DNA of 64,000 nucleotides from Loripinus fragilis (lineage: Eukaryota; Mollusca; Bivalvia; Lucinida; Lucinidae): assembly GCA_964019695.1 (NCBI GenBank), contig OZ026522.1:57932811-57996810 (forward strand), given 5' to 3'. Of the stretch, positions 1 to 10,880 are shown piece by piece (position 1 is the first letter of the stretch; each line of letters begins with the position of its first letter). The notes below the pieces were generated by a model. That model saw only the letters and a program-made list of their open reading frames with translations. It made no database searches and was not told the DNA's origin. A program made the position numbers and the translations under genes.

Positions 1-448
1 TGATGATTCCTAACGTCTGGGGCAATGGTCATCAAATATTCCTATGTCTCAGGCCGGCTATAAAATCTTTTGCCGTAACCTATTTGTATTATTCAATGAT
101 CCAAACCAGAATATGTTATATACAATTAGGTCATGTTAATAATCGTATTTGGTTAGAAGAGAGCATTATTATTTTGGACTCTGACAAATGATCTTTGTAT
201 ACCCTACAGTCATTGAATGATATCTGATCGGTAGCAGAATTATTGGAGCCAAGCCTTGAGGTAATGGTACAGTGTCAGAAGGACCTGTCACACATAAGAA
301 ATATTGTTCCATCTTTCTTAGTTTCTAAGTTATGCCCCTTAGAATATTTTTCCAAACATTCTTTTACAGGCCATAGCTCATAACTGTTAGGGATATCTTC
401 ATGCATTTTGACAGTAATATATGTTGGGTCAGAACAACATGTCCAATA
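1..448. other. no gene recognised
   Basis: AT-rich sequence with only short open frames that have no recognisable domain or repeat. I see nothing I can support here. Confidence 0.6.
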
Positions 449-685
449 TGGGCCTCGACGCGAGAAAACCTGTCTTCGGGGGTTTGCGAACAACACAGAG
501 GCAGACCAGCCTGCCCATCCGTGCAGACTGATCAGCGCCTTTGTTATTCGCTTATCGAGATGTATCATATCTAGACTTGCTACGAGCAAATTTCAATTTT
601 CTAGCTAGTCTTTGTAGCTGAGGATACTGATTTGAAACTGGCTTTGTAGGAAACCCCGAAGATGGGTTTTCTCGCGACGAGGCCC
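449..685. mobile_element. TIR MITE, family C (GGGCCTCG ends)
   Basis: The segment starts GGGCCTCGACGCGAGAAAAC and ends with the near-perfect inverted complement (GTTTTCTCGCG..CGAGGCCC), giving imperfect terminal inverted repeats of about 30 bp flanked on both sides by ATAT. It is non-coding. Related, more degraded copies lie near 11274, 13092, 27117, 37199 and 45175. It is therefore a non-autonomous DNA transposon family; the superfamily is not clear from the ends. Confidence 0.75.
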
Positions 686-1417
686 ATATAATTGTTGGTT
701 TCTGTTACTTTGTTTCAGAGTTAGGTCCCTTTGATTATTTTCTGTCAGTCGATAATCATTCTTGTATGCTCCATAACTCTATGGTTATTCATGATATCTA
801 CATGCAATTTTAAAGGATTATTAATTTAGTCAGGACGATGTGTTGGGCACAAGAATGAGTGTTCCTCCTTTCTAAGTTTGAAAGTGATAGCAACTAGCGT
901 ATAATGCATCGCTTGCGGAGCTCTTGTTTCCCATCTATAAGGGCCTGGGTCGCTTAATGTGATGAATATGGTACGGGTTAATATTATTGATGAGATAAAA
1001 GCTTTAAGGGTTCGAATGGGTACACATGATTATCTTTGTCTTTGTATTTCAAGAATAAGCTCCTTTTAGCACAGTTTTGCTATCATGGTATTTGATAAGA
1101 TCATTGTTGTCACTATCTTAACAGGAAAAATTGTATATTATTCATTCGTCTAGAAATATAATGAATAGTGGATTCTCTACTGTCAGACAAAGCAAAATTT
1201 GCTGCAATACTCAAGTCAAGCCAATCTGTATATGGTGTCACTAATAGGAGATTCTTGCAAACCAAACTGCAGTTGCAGGAGCAATCAGAAGAGGACAAGT
1301 ACAAGCTTTTTTTTAAAAAAAAGCTTGCCATCTTTCAGCACTTAACAAAAGTGGGATGTTTTCTGCTTTCTGAAAGTACAGTAGCCACCGAAACTGAAAT
1401 TTCAGTGGCTGTTTTAA
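686..1417. other. no gene recognised
   Basis: Open frames on both strands overlap each other near 1113-1485 and partly read into the MITE at 1418. No domain, splice context or repeat is evident. Confidence 0.5.
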
Positions 1418-1624
1418 CCCTTAAAGCGCCACCTATAATTTGCAGCAGACGACAATTTCAAATTTTGCCGCTTTTTCAAAAATAACAAATAAGGCATGAT
1501 ATTTCAAGAGAATCGTCTGCTGGCAGATGATTCTCGTGAAATATCATACCTTATTGTTTTAGAAAATTGGGAAAGATGTCTCAAAATTTGTCGTCTGCTG
1601 CAGTTGTGATTGGCACTTTAAGGG
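1418..1624. mobile_element. piggyBac-like palindromic MITE (family B)
   Basis: Terminal inverted repeats start CCCTTAAAGCGCC and end CACTTTAAGGG. The left flank is TTAA and the right flank ATAA, a slightly mutated TTAA duplication. The centre is a long hairpin in which ATGATATTTC..GAATCGTCTGC on the left is mirrored on the right. CCC ends plus a TTAA target are the hallmark of piggyBac-type transposition. Other copies are at 1849, 7412, 40710 (partial) and 61169. Confidence 0.75.
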
Positions 1625-1848
1625 ATAAATGAAAGTGATGAGCTTTCAAATGAATCACCAACCTCATTGCCAACTCCTCAAGCGGAGATGGCAATGAGCT
1701 GGATATGTCATTTTAGTGTTGTGACACCATATTGTAATTTTCACAGAAAGAGCTATCTCATGCTACACCACTTAGCCGGTACTTCCGGATTAGGAAGGCA
1801 ATTATGCAGTGAAAAACTGCTGTGAGAGTCTACAAATATGATTATTAA

Positions 1849-2068
1849 CCCTTAATGCACCAATCGCAACAAAAGTTGTCTGCTTTTCTGGTCTGCTGAA
1901 ATGTTTAAGAAGCCTCTATGGCAAACAGTGTGGACTCAGATCAGTCTGTTCTGGGTCCATGCTGTTTGCTTCTTTACTTAATTCGTCAGTTATGTTATGC
2001 AATTATTTGCAGCAGGCGACTTCAGCACACAACTTTTTCAGATGCATTTTTTATTGGCGCTTTAAGGG
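1849..2068. mobile_element. piggyBac-like MITE, family B variant
   Basis: The left end TTAA|CCCTTAATGCACCAATCGC and right end GGCGCTTTAAGGG|TTAT share the family B termini and target, but the interior differs: it has a degenerate hairpin with GACTCAGATCAGTCTG. The short open frames inside are incidental. Confidence 0.65.
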
Positions 2069-2404
2069 TTATTCCCCTACCAATCGAAAACTTAATTGGG
2101 GCTGGTCAGTCCTCTTTCAAATTCATTTTAGTTTACCATGATTATTACCCATAGCATGGAGGTGTGTCATGCACAACACTTTGCCACCAACTTTCAAGGT
2201 GAAGGTCACAACTTTGACTCATACTGGGTCAGAAGCTTTAGCTCACAAATACTCATATTTTCTGCTTTCTTATGCTTACCCCTTTGAAATTTCCTAGATT
2301 GAACACTACATTGATCAAAGACTGCACACCAACCTATCGACTAGAGTTACCAAAAAGTCCACTGATATGTCAAGGGTTATATGATAAAATAGCCATTGAC
2401 TTTT

Positions 2405-2740
2405 TGAAACAATACCAATGGTGTTCTTTTATAAAACAACAACAACAACAACAACAAAAACCAGTGGAATAACAGTGAAACAATTCCACTGGAAAAGTCA
2501 CTGGTATTTTCATTGGTATAACAGTGAAAAATACCAGTGCCCGGCACTGTGGTTAAGTCACTGGTATTTTCATAGGTATAACAGTGAAACAATACCACTG
2601 GTAAAGTCACCGGTATTTTCATTGGAATAACAGTGAAATGACAGTGTTATTTGAAATTCCATTGACTTTCAGTTGAATAACAGTGACTTTGACAAAAGTC
2701 AGAAAACACTGTTATACCACTGTTATTCCAGGGACATTTT
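2405..2740. repeat. CACTGGTATT-rich interspersed short repeat
   Basis: A CAA microsatellite near 2438-2457 is followed by repeated blocks of AACAGTGAAACAAT, CACTGGTATTTTCATTGGTA and their inverted forms, at a spacing of roughly 60-70 bp. The segment ends in CACTGTTATTCC. Open frames over this stretch are products of the repetition and do not indicate a gene. Confidence 0.6.
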
Positions 2741-2812
2741 CTACAGGGTAATCAGTAGAAAGTAGGGGTACAGCGATACAGCGAAATATTGATGCATGGT
2801 GATGCATGTTGG

Positions 2813-4500
2813 TTTTTAGCTCACCTGAGCCGAAGGCTCCGAGGTGAGCTATTAGTATACAAGTGACTCCGGCGTCCGTCCGTCGTCCGTCCATCGTCCG
2901 TCAACATTTTCAAACATCTTCTCCTCTGAAACCACTGGGCCAATTGAACTCAAATTTCATATGGAGACTCCTTAGGATGGGGGAACGAAAGTTTGTTCAA
3001 ATGTTCCTGGTCACATGACCAAGATGGCCGCCATGCCCATATATGGTAAAAACCCTTTAAAAATCTTCTTCTCCAGAACCAGAAGGCCGATGACCTTGGG
3101 ACTTGGTATGTAGCATCAGGGATTTGGGGCCTACCAAGTTTGTTCAAACAATGATCCTAGGTTGACCTTGATCTACTTAACGTCAAGGTCAAATTTGCTT
3201 CCTATTAGATTTAAATGGGAATTTTTTTGAAAAGTTGATTTTTTGAATACTGTTAAAGCCAAAGTGATTATTCTTACTTGATATGTTGAAACTAATGAGA
3301 CAATGGCTATAAATAAGTTTCAAAGGTCAAGGTTGACCTTTGCCCTTTCAGCCAAGGTCGCTCATATTGTGGTCCCATCAATATATTAAAACATAGATTC
3401 CTCACAAACCATCGGCCCAATTGAGCTCAAATTTCATATGAAGACTCCTTATGATAAGTCAGCTAAAATTTATACAAAATATTTTGGTCACATGACAAAG
3501 ATGGCCGCCACGCCCATATATGGTAAAAACCTTTTAAAAATCTTCTTCTCCAGAACCAGAAGGCCAGTGACCTTGAGACTTGGTATGTAGTATTGGGGAT
3601 GAAGGGCCTACCAAGTTTGTTCAAATGATGATCCTAGGATGACCTTGACGTACTTAAGGTCAAGTTCAAGTCTGCTTCCTAATGCATTTGAATGGAAAAT
3701 TGAATTGAAAAGTTGATTTTTTGAATACTGTGGAAGCCAAAGTCATTATTCTTACTTGATATGTTCAATCTAGTGGCTATAAATAAGTTTCAAAGGTCAA
3801 GGTTTAACTTTGACCTTTCAGCAAAGGTGGCTTATATTGGAGTCCCATCAACATATTAAAACATAGTTTTCTCAGACAATTCTTGGCCAATTGAAACCAA
3901 ATTTCATATGACAACTCCTTATGATTGGTTAGCCAAAACTTATACAAATTGTTATGGTCACATGACTAACATGGCCACCATGCCCATATATGGTAAAAAC
4001 TCTTTAAATCTCTTCTTCTCTGAAACCAATTGGCCATTGGGTTTGGGACTTGGTATGTAGGATTGGGGATAAGGGCCCTACCAGGTTAGCATAAATGATG
4101 AATCTAGGTTGACCTTGACTTACTTGATGGCAAGGTCAAATTTGATTCCTTATGCATTTATATGGAGAAAATCTTAAAATGTTCATTTTCTATAACTGAG
4201 CCGAATTCATTCAAGTTAAACCTATTGAGACAATGGTTAATTAAGTACCAAATGTCAAGCTGACCTGTGACCTTTTATCCAAGGCCACTCATTTGGACTG
4301 CCACATACCTATCTAAACATCTTTTTCTCAGAAATCACTGGGCTGTTTGATGGATTATTCATTAGATTGTTTAGGTCACTTGACCAAAATGTATATGGTA
4401 AAAACAAAATTTGTTCCATTATAAGCTGTAGTTAACCTTGACCTATTTTAACATTATTAAGAAGATCAGGTGAGCGCCTCAGGACCTTCAGGTCCTCTAG
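2813..4500 (+). mobile_element. Helentron-like non-autonomous element with tandem core
   Basis: The 5' end is a T-run followed by AGCTCACCTGAGCCGAAGG, which folds against AGGTGAGCT at 2842-2850. A CGTCCGTC-rich stretch follows, then about 3.4 degenerate repeats of ~460-480 bp (starts near 2917, 3399, 3871, 4327), each carrying the same TTCTCCTCTGAAACC / CAAATTTCATATG / GTCACATGACCAAGATGG landmarks. Near the 3' end AGGTGAGC (4468-4475) is inverted relative to the 5' terminus. It is followed by a hairpin, AGGACC-TTCA-GGTCCT (4481-4496), and the terminal CTAG (4497-4500). Subterminal inverted repeat, 3' hairpin and CTAG end are what is described for Helentrons and their short derivatives. No Rep/helicase coding is present. 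Confidence 0.7.
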
Positions 4501-4809
4501 TTATTGTGCTTTTGTCATAGTGTTTTCAGTTAACAATAACTATTGCCGACAGTGTCTCATTCCATTACCTCATAGAGACGCCTTTTAACGCTTTTGCAAA
4601 TAGAGCTGCCTGATCAGGGTCTACTCTGTTTGCTTATAGAAATATGCTATATTTGATCCTAAACTAGTGGACCTGACAAGTAATTTCTTTGTTCTATGTA
4701 TCAACATGAAAGTTTATTTATATAATTATTCATAGTGGGTGGAGCCTAGCATGAATATTCATGAAGGAAAGGTTTAAATTATAATCCATATGAAATTGCA
4801 ACACTCACT

Positions 4810-5011
4810 AGGGGAGCGCAGTTGCTCAGTGGTAGAGTGCTTGACTCGAGACTGAAGGGCCGCGGGTTCGAGCCTCACCTGCGTCACTGTGTTGTGTCCT
4901 TGAGCAAGAACATTAATCCTAGCTTTGTACTGGTTTAACCCAGGAAGACCCGTCCCTTTATAACTGAAAGATTGTTGATGGGACGTAAAGAATCAAATCA
5001 AACAAACAAAA
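4810..5011 (+). mobile_element. tRNA-derived SINE (V-SINE-like), full length
   Basis: The head contains an A-box-like GCTCAGTGGTAGAGTGC and a B box GGTTCGAGCC. The central segment TGTCCTTGAGCAAGAACATT resembles the conserved core of the V-SINE superfamily, for example the molluscan RUDI family (identification from memory, not a search). The tail ends AATCAAATCAAACAAACAAA. A perfect 12-bp target duplication GCAACACTCACT flanks it at 4798-4809 and 5012-5023, which shows a retrotransposition event. Confidence 0.85.
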
Positions 5012-5063
5012 GCAACACTCACTGACCAAGAGGAAATCATAAGTTGATACAGCATCACACTGG

Positions 5064-5245
5064 ATTAGATAAACACAATTTTTTAGCGTAAAACTGTTAA
5101 TATTTCCTATCCATCAGTTTTAACATATGTTTTGGGTGCTCAAAAGAACCGTCTCATTGAGAAGGTTCTTTTGAGTACCCACAACATATGTTTTGGTTGA
5201 GAAATAAGAAAATTATTTTTTCATTACGCACTCTTAACTAAAGTC
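5064..5245 (-). mobile_element. hairpin MITE, family A (GGTGCTCAAAAGAACC)
   Basis: The element runs from a TTTAGATAAACA-like end through GGGTGCTCAAAAGAACCGTC, a short loop, and the inverted arm GGTTCTTTTGAGTACCC, to CACTCTTAACTAAAG. The same ~180-bp unit recurs at 10365, 21955, 25068, 36770, 39318, 44818, 46675 and 57505, and in series inside 17200-18640. It is non-coding. Confidence 0.75.
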
Positions 5246-5734
5246 CTGCAGCATTCACGACTCAAAACGGCCTTTGAGTGCATGTTAGTTTATTAAGCTG
5301 AAGACTATTAGCAAAAATTATGCTTAAGGGAGTATTAATTACCTTTACTTTTGCCAAATATATCACTTTCATATGCATGTTTTGGCAAAAATTGCTTTGA
5401 ATATATTTCATGCGTCTGAACTGCTAATTCACAGAACCTTTAGTTAATTACGTTTCATGTAGTCTATTAGATTTTAATACCATCTTAAAATGGTTTTAGA
5501 TTCTTTAATTTCTGACAATCATTGATGCTTAATGGCACTTGATGCTGACAAAAAACTTGTTAAAGAGGGATTATTTGATGATCATTTCGGTAACAAGCTT
5601 TCTGAAAACCAGCTCATGGTCGTAAATATATAGTTACTTATCACCTTTAACTGCCAACAATTTTTTTGGTTCAGAAAGTGTTGTCTGCTTATAACATACT
5701 CAAAATTACTTTGAAAGCAAACACTATGAAAGTA
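5246..5734. other. no gene recognised
   Basis: Unassigned AT-rich sequence between repeats; no coding or structural signal that I can support. Confidence 0.45.
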
Positions 5735-5960
5735 TGTAAGGGTGCAAAGATCAGGAATCGATACAATCATTAAGTACCACTCCTGACCCAGGATACCAAT
5801 GGGAAAGTGACAAACTCACAGTTATACACCACAAACGAAAGCCAAGAGGTCAGCCCTTTCCCAGTAGGTGACCACAAGGCACAAATAAACAGACGCGCAC
5901 AAAATCAAAACATATACAAGACAGAAAAACATAAATGATCCACAAAAGAAGCACCCAGAT
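5735..5960 (-). mobile_element. 3'-end fragment of the antisense Penelope-like element
   Basis: This stretch matches 52395-52600 almost base for base (landmarks GCAAAGATCAGGAATCGATA, CCCAGGATACCAATGGGAAA, GTCAGCCCTTTCCCAG). There it is the 3' untranslated end of the minus-strand RT element. The copy is severely 5' truncated, as expected from target-primed reverse transcription. Confidence 0.75.
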
Positions 5961-6435
5961 CAGACTGCTCCCTTATGTTGTGGCCCCACGTAATTCAACA
6001 AAGGAATTATAGGAAAATGACCATTTCATTCTTTTTGTAGAATAGTCATTTTATAACACGGTTTCTATTCCTATGGACTGCAAACATAGTGTTATAGAGG
6101 GACTGACTTGCACTGTATATTGTAAGCATCTGACCATGTTTTCACTCTGAACTCGGAAAAATATATGTTTAGATGAAAATAGCGTCTTATCTTGTTATAA
6201 ATGCACTTGCAGTACTTAAGTGCGTTGTCTGGAATTTTTGCATACCTGATAACAGTTTGTATGTCCGATACAAATCCTGTTCTAAGAGTTTTAGATGCCA
6301 TAGAATCTTGTTACTGGCTCTCCATGGAGGTCTGGTATTGTCAGACAATTGGTGTTAACTCCTCACGGAATTGCTCTAATGGCTTTATTGTATAGCATTC
6401 TGAGATATTTGATACATAATCATGATGGTGGTATC
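5961..6435. other. no gene recognised
   Basis: Unassigned. Overlapping short open frames on both strands at 6092-6395 have no domain features. Confidence 0.45.
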
Positions 6436-6437
6436 CT

Positions 6438-6675
6438 TAAAGGCTTTGCATGCTGGGTAATTTTGCATGCTTTTTTGTGGTCTGAAGTTTTTAAAAAAAA
6501 TCTTTCATGAATGCTATCATAGTGTTAAACAGATTGGATCCAGAGCAGATTTTTACAGTTCTCATCCCAAACTCAGCTGATTGCAAAGTTTAAACTGGTA
6601 TTTCCGAAATAATTTTTTAAAAGGTTAATTTAAAAAAAATCAGCAGCCTGCAAATTAGCCATCATGCAAAGAGTT
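6438..6675. mobile_element. TIR MITE, family G (GCATGCTGGGTAAT)
   Basis: The left end GGCTTTGCATGCTGGGTAAT and right end CAAATTAGCCATCATGCAAAG are inverted and imperfect. Related pieces lie at 8945-9160, 37984-38150 and 57600-57812. Non-coding. Confidence 0.55.
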
Positions 6676-6977
6676 TTAAAAAATAATACAGCCATTTCAT
6701 CTTGAATTGTTTTCGTCTCTTAGAGTGCAGTTACTAGAGAATCGCTTCAGAGTTCACAAAAATAGGTTGTTTTTATTAGTTTTAGAAAACATCTTGTCTA
6801 AAGCTTGATCAATTGAAAAATCTCGGCCCGATCCTAGAATCAAGCCTCGGATGTATATAAGGCATAGTATTATGTATGAAAAAGCTGCATTTTGTTAGCC
6901 GGAACTGGCATAAGGAAATTTAGTTCTGTATCATGTGGGTTCAGCTCTATTAAAACCCATTATTCTGTCAACAGAAT

Positions 6978-7051
6978 AAATGAAGTTTACGTTTTTTTCA
7001 ATAAAATATCGCTGTAGCGATATTTTATTAAAAAAACATAAACTTCATTAA
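6978..7051. repeat. AT-rich palindrome
   Basis: AATGAAGTTTACG.. is mirrored by ..CATAAACTTCATT around a centre CGCTGTAGCG. The arms of about 35 bp are nearly perfect. Probably a foldback remnant. Confidence 0.7.
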
Positions 7052-7411
7052 AAATTTTATAGCATCTTGTGGAATGTTGTAACCGTTTGTTTCGCTGCAA
7101 TAGAACTTGTTATTGTATTGACATGGTTTCTGTGAAGTCAGCATCACGTTATGTGACGTTAGCGCCACACTATCAAAGTAGACCCTCGACTTACATCTGA
7201 GGTCTAATTCCACAGAATTGGCCGAGGTAGATCCGATTACAGCTTGACATGCATCAAGAAACAAGGAATTCAATTTTGGAATGATACAGTGATTTAAATT
7301 TTAACCTTGTCTTCGAAATCTGTGCCGCGTCAGCATAATACTTGTTAACTTGACATGCATAGCCCAGTTGCTTAAGATTTAAATACCATCGTGCCATCTC
7401 TTGCATTCAAT

Positions 7412-7604
7412 CGTTCAAGTGCCAATCACAGCTGCAGCAGATGACAAATATTTTGTAGCTTTCGTTTTCATAGGAAATAAGGCTTGACTTTGCATTTGAA
7501 TCGTCTGCTGATAGACGATTCACATGTAATGTCATGCCTCACTTGGTTTCTTAAAGATTGAAAAAAAGTCATCTGCTGCAAATTGTTTGAGGAGCTTTAA
7601 GGGC
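7412..7604. mobile_element. piggyBac-like palindromic MITE, family B
   Basis: It carries the family B hairpin (GAATCGTCTGCTGATAGACG) and ends GAGCTTTAAGGG|CTAA. The left terminus is eroded but still shows GTGCCAATCACAGCTGCAGC. Confidence 0.6.
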
Positions 7605-7798
7605 TAATGCAAGATTTAATCACTATTTTGAAGTGTTTAAGACTTTGTTTTGGCTGAAGCTTTGTGCCGATGCACGTAAATGCTCCAGTTTGACAGTAGT
7701 AGATATATTTATCTGTTGTAATGGCTAGGACAGTAGTACCAGACTGTCCCCTGTATTTCAACCATAGACAGACAGTCTGCTACGGTACTGACAGGGCC

Positions 7799-7962
7799 CA
7801 AACCTCTGCCAAATCATGTGCCATGGTAAACAAGACTGTCAAACCTCTGCCAAATCATGTGCCATGGTAAACAAGCCTGTCAAACCTCTGCCAAATCATG
7901 TGCCATGGTAAACAAGCCTGTCAAACCTCTGCCAAATCATGTGCCATGGTAAACAAGATTGT
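7799..7962. repeat. 41-bp tandem repeat, four copies
   Basis: Four nearly identical units starting CAAACCTCTGCCAAATCATG and containing GTGCCATGGTAAACAAG. The last unit is followed by an inverted piece (GGCAGAGGTTTG, 7970-7981). Confidence 0.85.
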
Positions 7963-8307
7963 CTTTTTGGCAGAGGTTTGTTTGTTTTGATGCTTTTTGC
8001 AACTGTCATTGTTTTCCCCCAGAGGGGGAGCGGCGGAATACCCATGGGGAATTAGACAATTTAAAAAAAAACTGGGGTCTAATTCCCCACCCTATGGTAA
8101 ATATGTGGTGTCTAAAATCCCAAATTTGTTATGTAATTTAATTCAGAAATTCCAGTCTGAAGTATACTAATTTCTCACCCCTAATGCAGGGTTTAAGTAC
8201 TCTATCTAATTTCCTTGCATGATTTGGTTGCAGTCTAATTCGCCTTGTATCCCCCCCATCTGGGGGAAAATAATGATAGGAGTACTATGTCCCAGTAAAT
8301 AATTTTT

Positions 8308-8470
8308 CAGTCATGTGTCATGTCCGGACGATTTCCTGCGTTCCTGGGTTGAACCAGTCCTAAGCAGCGGATAAAATGTCTTGCTCAAGGACACAACTCA
8401 GAGACTCTGCTAGCGCTGAGTCTCGAGCGAGCCCAGTCTAACACTCTACCAACTGAGCCACTGCCCTCCG
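8308..8470 (-). mobile_element. degraded tRNA-derived SINE (V-SINE-like)
   Basis: On the minus strand the head reads GGCAGTGGCTCAGTTGGTAG and the core GTCCTTGAGCAAGACATTTT, followed by CAACCCAGGAACGC. It lacks a clear tail and target duplication. Confidence 0.65.
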
Positions 8471-8504
8471 CATTTGGCGGAAGATAAAAATGCTTATTTT
8501 ATTA

Positions 8505-8622
8505 TGCCCAAGGGGAGCATTCTGCAATACTTTCGACCTTCATTATGCTACCATTTGTCATTAAGATCTTTGTTTTGTCTATTTTTGAGTGGCCCCTTAA
8601 GACAGGTTTTACTGTAGCTTCA
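8505..8622 (-). mobile_element. fragment of pogo-like MITE, family F
   Basis: It contains GGGGAGCATTCTGCAATACT and ends GACAGGTTTTACTGTA, matching the half-element seen intact at 45864-46057. Confidence 0.55.
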
Positions 8623-8944
8623 GACTGTGGTACCATAGCAAAACATGAGCATGCTTGTTGAAGAATAACGGCCCAAATCACTGACATAACGTCACCTGAT
8701 CTGCTTCCAAACAGTTCAACATTCTGATAGTGTTCCTGAAAAGGTTTTTTGAAAATATTAATTTAAAAAAAAGTCAGTAGACGACAGCAAAAGCATGAAA
8801 AATTACCCAGCATGTCACAGCAAACTTTAGATGACTAAATCTTATATTAAATCTGTCTGTCAATAAAAAGACAGCGAACAGACCTTCCTGTCTCTCATGA
8901 TATGTCTTATACTTATCTTTGATAGACAAAACTCAGTTCAACTA

Positions 8945-9160
8945 TCTGCTAGTGCCATCTGCTGATAACCTTTGCAAACAGTTTGGACTCAGACAAGGCC
9001 CAACAAATTGTCGGGCCTGATTTCGATCCAAACTGCTTGGCCCTCGAGATCTTATGGTATTCCTGAAAGAATTTTTTGCAAAAAAAAAATAATTTTGAAA
9101 AAAAAATCAGCAAACAGATATGACAAAACAAGCATGAAAAATTACCCAACATGCAAGGAT
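8945..9160. mobile_element. MITE, family G copy
   Basis: It begins CTGCTGATAACCTTTGCAAA and ends with AAAAATTACCCAACATGCAA, with an internal inverted segment around GGCCCAACAAATTGTCGGGC. The layout matches 37984-38150 and 57600-57812. Confidence 0.5.
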
Positions 9161-9289
9161 TATTGTAAATTTTGTCTCTGTCGTGTTTTTCTTATTTTCT
9201 AAAGTCAACTTCTGCATACCTGAAGCTGTACATTTCTCGACCCAACATTACAGGTCACAAGGAAATAAGCATGGCAGCAAAGGAGGGTA

Positions 9290-9845
9290 TTTTTTATTGT
9301 GAATGAAAATTCTAAGTCTTTAACTTTGACTTTAAAGTCACACCCCATGGCGCTAAGAAAAAAATAAGTCCTATATAAACCATCATGCCAGCTAATAATG
9401 AAATCCAGCAAAGGGTTTTCGATGATACATCTATGTTTGACCCTGACTGCAACCTGACATGCCCAGTGGTGTGGATGGCTCGAAGTAAAGCTTTAGACCT
9501 ACATTTCCCATCAAGGGTGACGATAATATAAAGGTATATATAAATTGTAAATATCATTTGAAAATTCAAAGTCGTGACCTTGACCTCAAGTCACACCCTA
9601 GGGTGGGAATGGCATGGATTCAAACTTTAGACCTATATCTACAATCATGCCAAAGATAAATGAAAATAATCGAAGGTTCTTGATAATATAGCTATAACCT
9701 TTAAAGCAAAAAAGAGAGACTTTAATATGCATTCTAAGTCCTCAACCTTTCAAGGTCATAACCCAGGGTGGAGATGGTCTTTAGTCCTATTACTACCATC
9801 AGTACCAATATGAATGAAATCCAAAGGGTCTTCATAAAACAAATT
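9290..9845. repeat. degenerate ~250-bp tandem repeats
   Basis: Three diverged units share CTTTGACTTTAAAGTCACAC, GGGTGG.ATGG, ACCATCATGCCA and GAAATCCA. This resembles the tandem cores of molluscan Helentron-like elements, but I cannot place termini. Confidence 0.4.
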
Positions 9846-10089
9846 CTAACACAATTCTAACAACTTTAAAAATGCAAAACTTTGACACTGGGCAAGATGG
9901 AAAGAGGAACATTAATTTTGTAGGTAGGAACTTTTATGTATGAACAGGCAATAGGCAAGTAGCCGATAAGGGATAGGCTCTTGCCCCAGATACTTCCTAT
10001 GTCTGGGTATGATAATGCAAAGCTTGCTTTTTGTCCAAACTTAATCTATAAAATCTAATTTGAAATCATGACAGCATGACTCCACTCAC

Positions 10090-10090
<1 letters not shown>

Positions 10091-10130
<40 letters not shown>

Positions 10131-10350
10131 TCAGAGGGTAACACATTTAGCAAAAAAAAGCTAATCTTCCATGAGGCCCTCTATGAACTACCACCAAAAA
10201 ATAATACAAGTATAAAATACAAAGATGATTTACATGTATACAAGATAATACAAACATCATGGAACACTTTCAAACCTACATACACACAGGCATACTTTTT
10301 TACATAAGTATCATATATATCATACCTCTAGATACAAGTGATTGGTAATA
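10091..10350 (-). mobile_element. possible LINE 3' end with (ATT)n tail
   Basis: A pure (ATA)n run at 10091-10121 directly abuts GTCTTTATTTTCAGAGGG. Read on the minus strand this is CCCTCTGAAAATAAAGAC followed by (TAT)n, the usual form of a CR1/L2-type LINE tail. No RT coding is visible, so this is a 3' fragment at most. Confidence 0.35.
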
Positions 10351-10364
10351 CCAATTTTATCTAC

Positions 10365-10500
10365 ATACATGGGTTCTCAAAAGAAGCGTCTCAATGAGAC
10401 GCTTCTTATGAGCACCAAACTAATTAATCAAACTGGGGAACAAAACATATTCACAATTTTACGCTCAAAATTATGTTCATATGGACATATAATTATATCA
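10365..10500 (-). mobile_element. hairpin MITE, family A (partial)
   Basis: It contains GGTTCTCAAAAGAAGCGTCT and the inverted arm AGACGCTTCTTATGAGCACC, then a degraded flank with AATTTTACGCTCAAAATT. Confidence 0.6.
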
Positions 10501-10605
10501 GTTTCAAAGATTGAAAGATAGACTGGATTTCATCCACTTAATACAATGTCTATGAAAAGAGTCAACAGTTTCTAAATTCTTTAAACAGCTGCCTATGATA
10601 AGATG

Positions 10606-10880
10606 AGATTGAGATCCGCAACATGTGATTTCCAACAATGTGTTATTTTGACACATGTGGACTCAGATGAGCCTGTGCAGCCTCCTTTTAAGCTTAGAAA
10701 TTCTAAATGATGTTCAGTCAGTAGCCTAAGAGTCATAGAATTTTCAAGCGACTAGCAAAGGCTCTGATCAGACTGCGTGGATGCGCAGGCTGATCTGAGC
10801 CTTTGCTGGTCGCACATACCACATTTTGAAAGTCTCATGTGGAAGCTCATTTGCTGAAGCCAGGTCATGAGATTTTGTAC
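10606..10880. mobile_element. MITE, family D (degraded)
   Basis: It shares TGATTTCCAACAATGTG, CAGATGAGCCTGTGCAGCC and GACTAGCAAAGGCTCTGATC with the intact copy at 26668-26904. The inverted half GATCTGAGCCTTTGCTGG is present but the termini are eroded. Confidence 0.5.

Noticed and set aside
4810..4885. Possible functional tRNA gene
   Set aside because: A and B boxes are present, but the sequence continues into a SINE body with tail and target duplication, and no clean acceptor stem forms.
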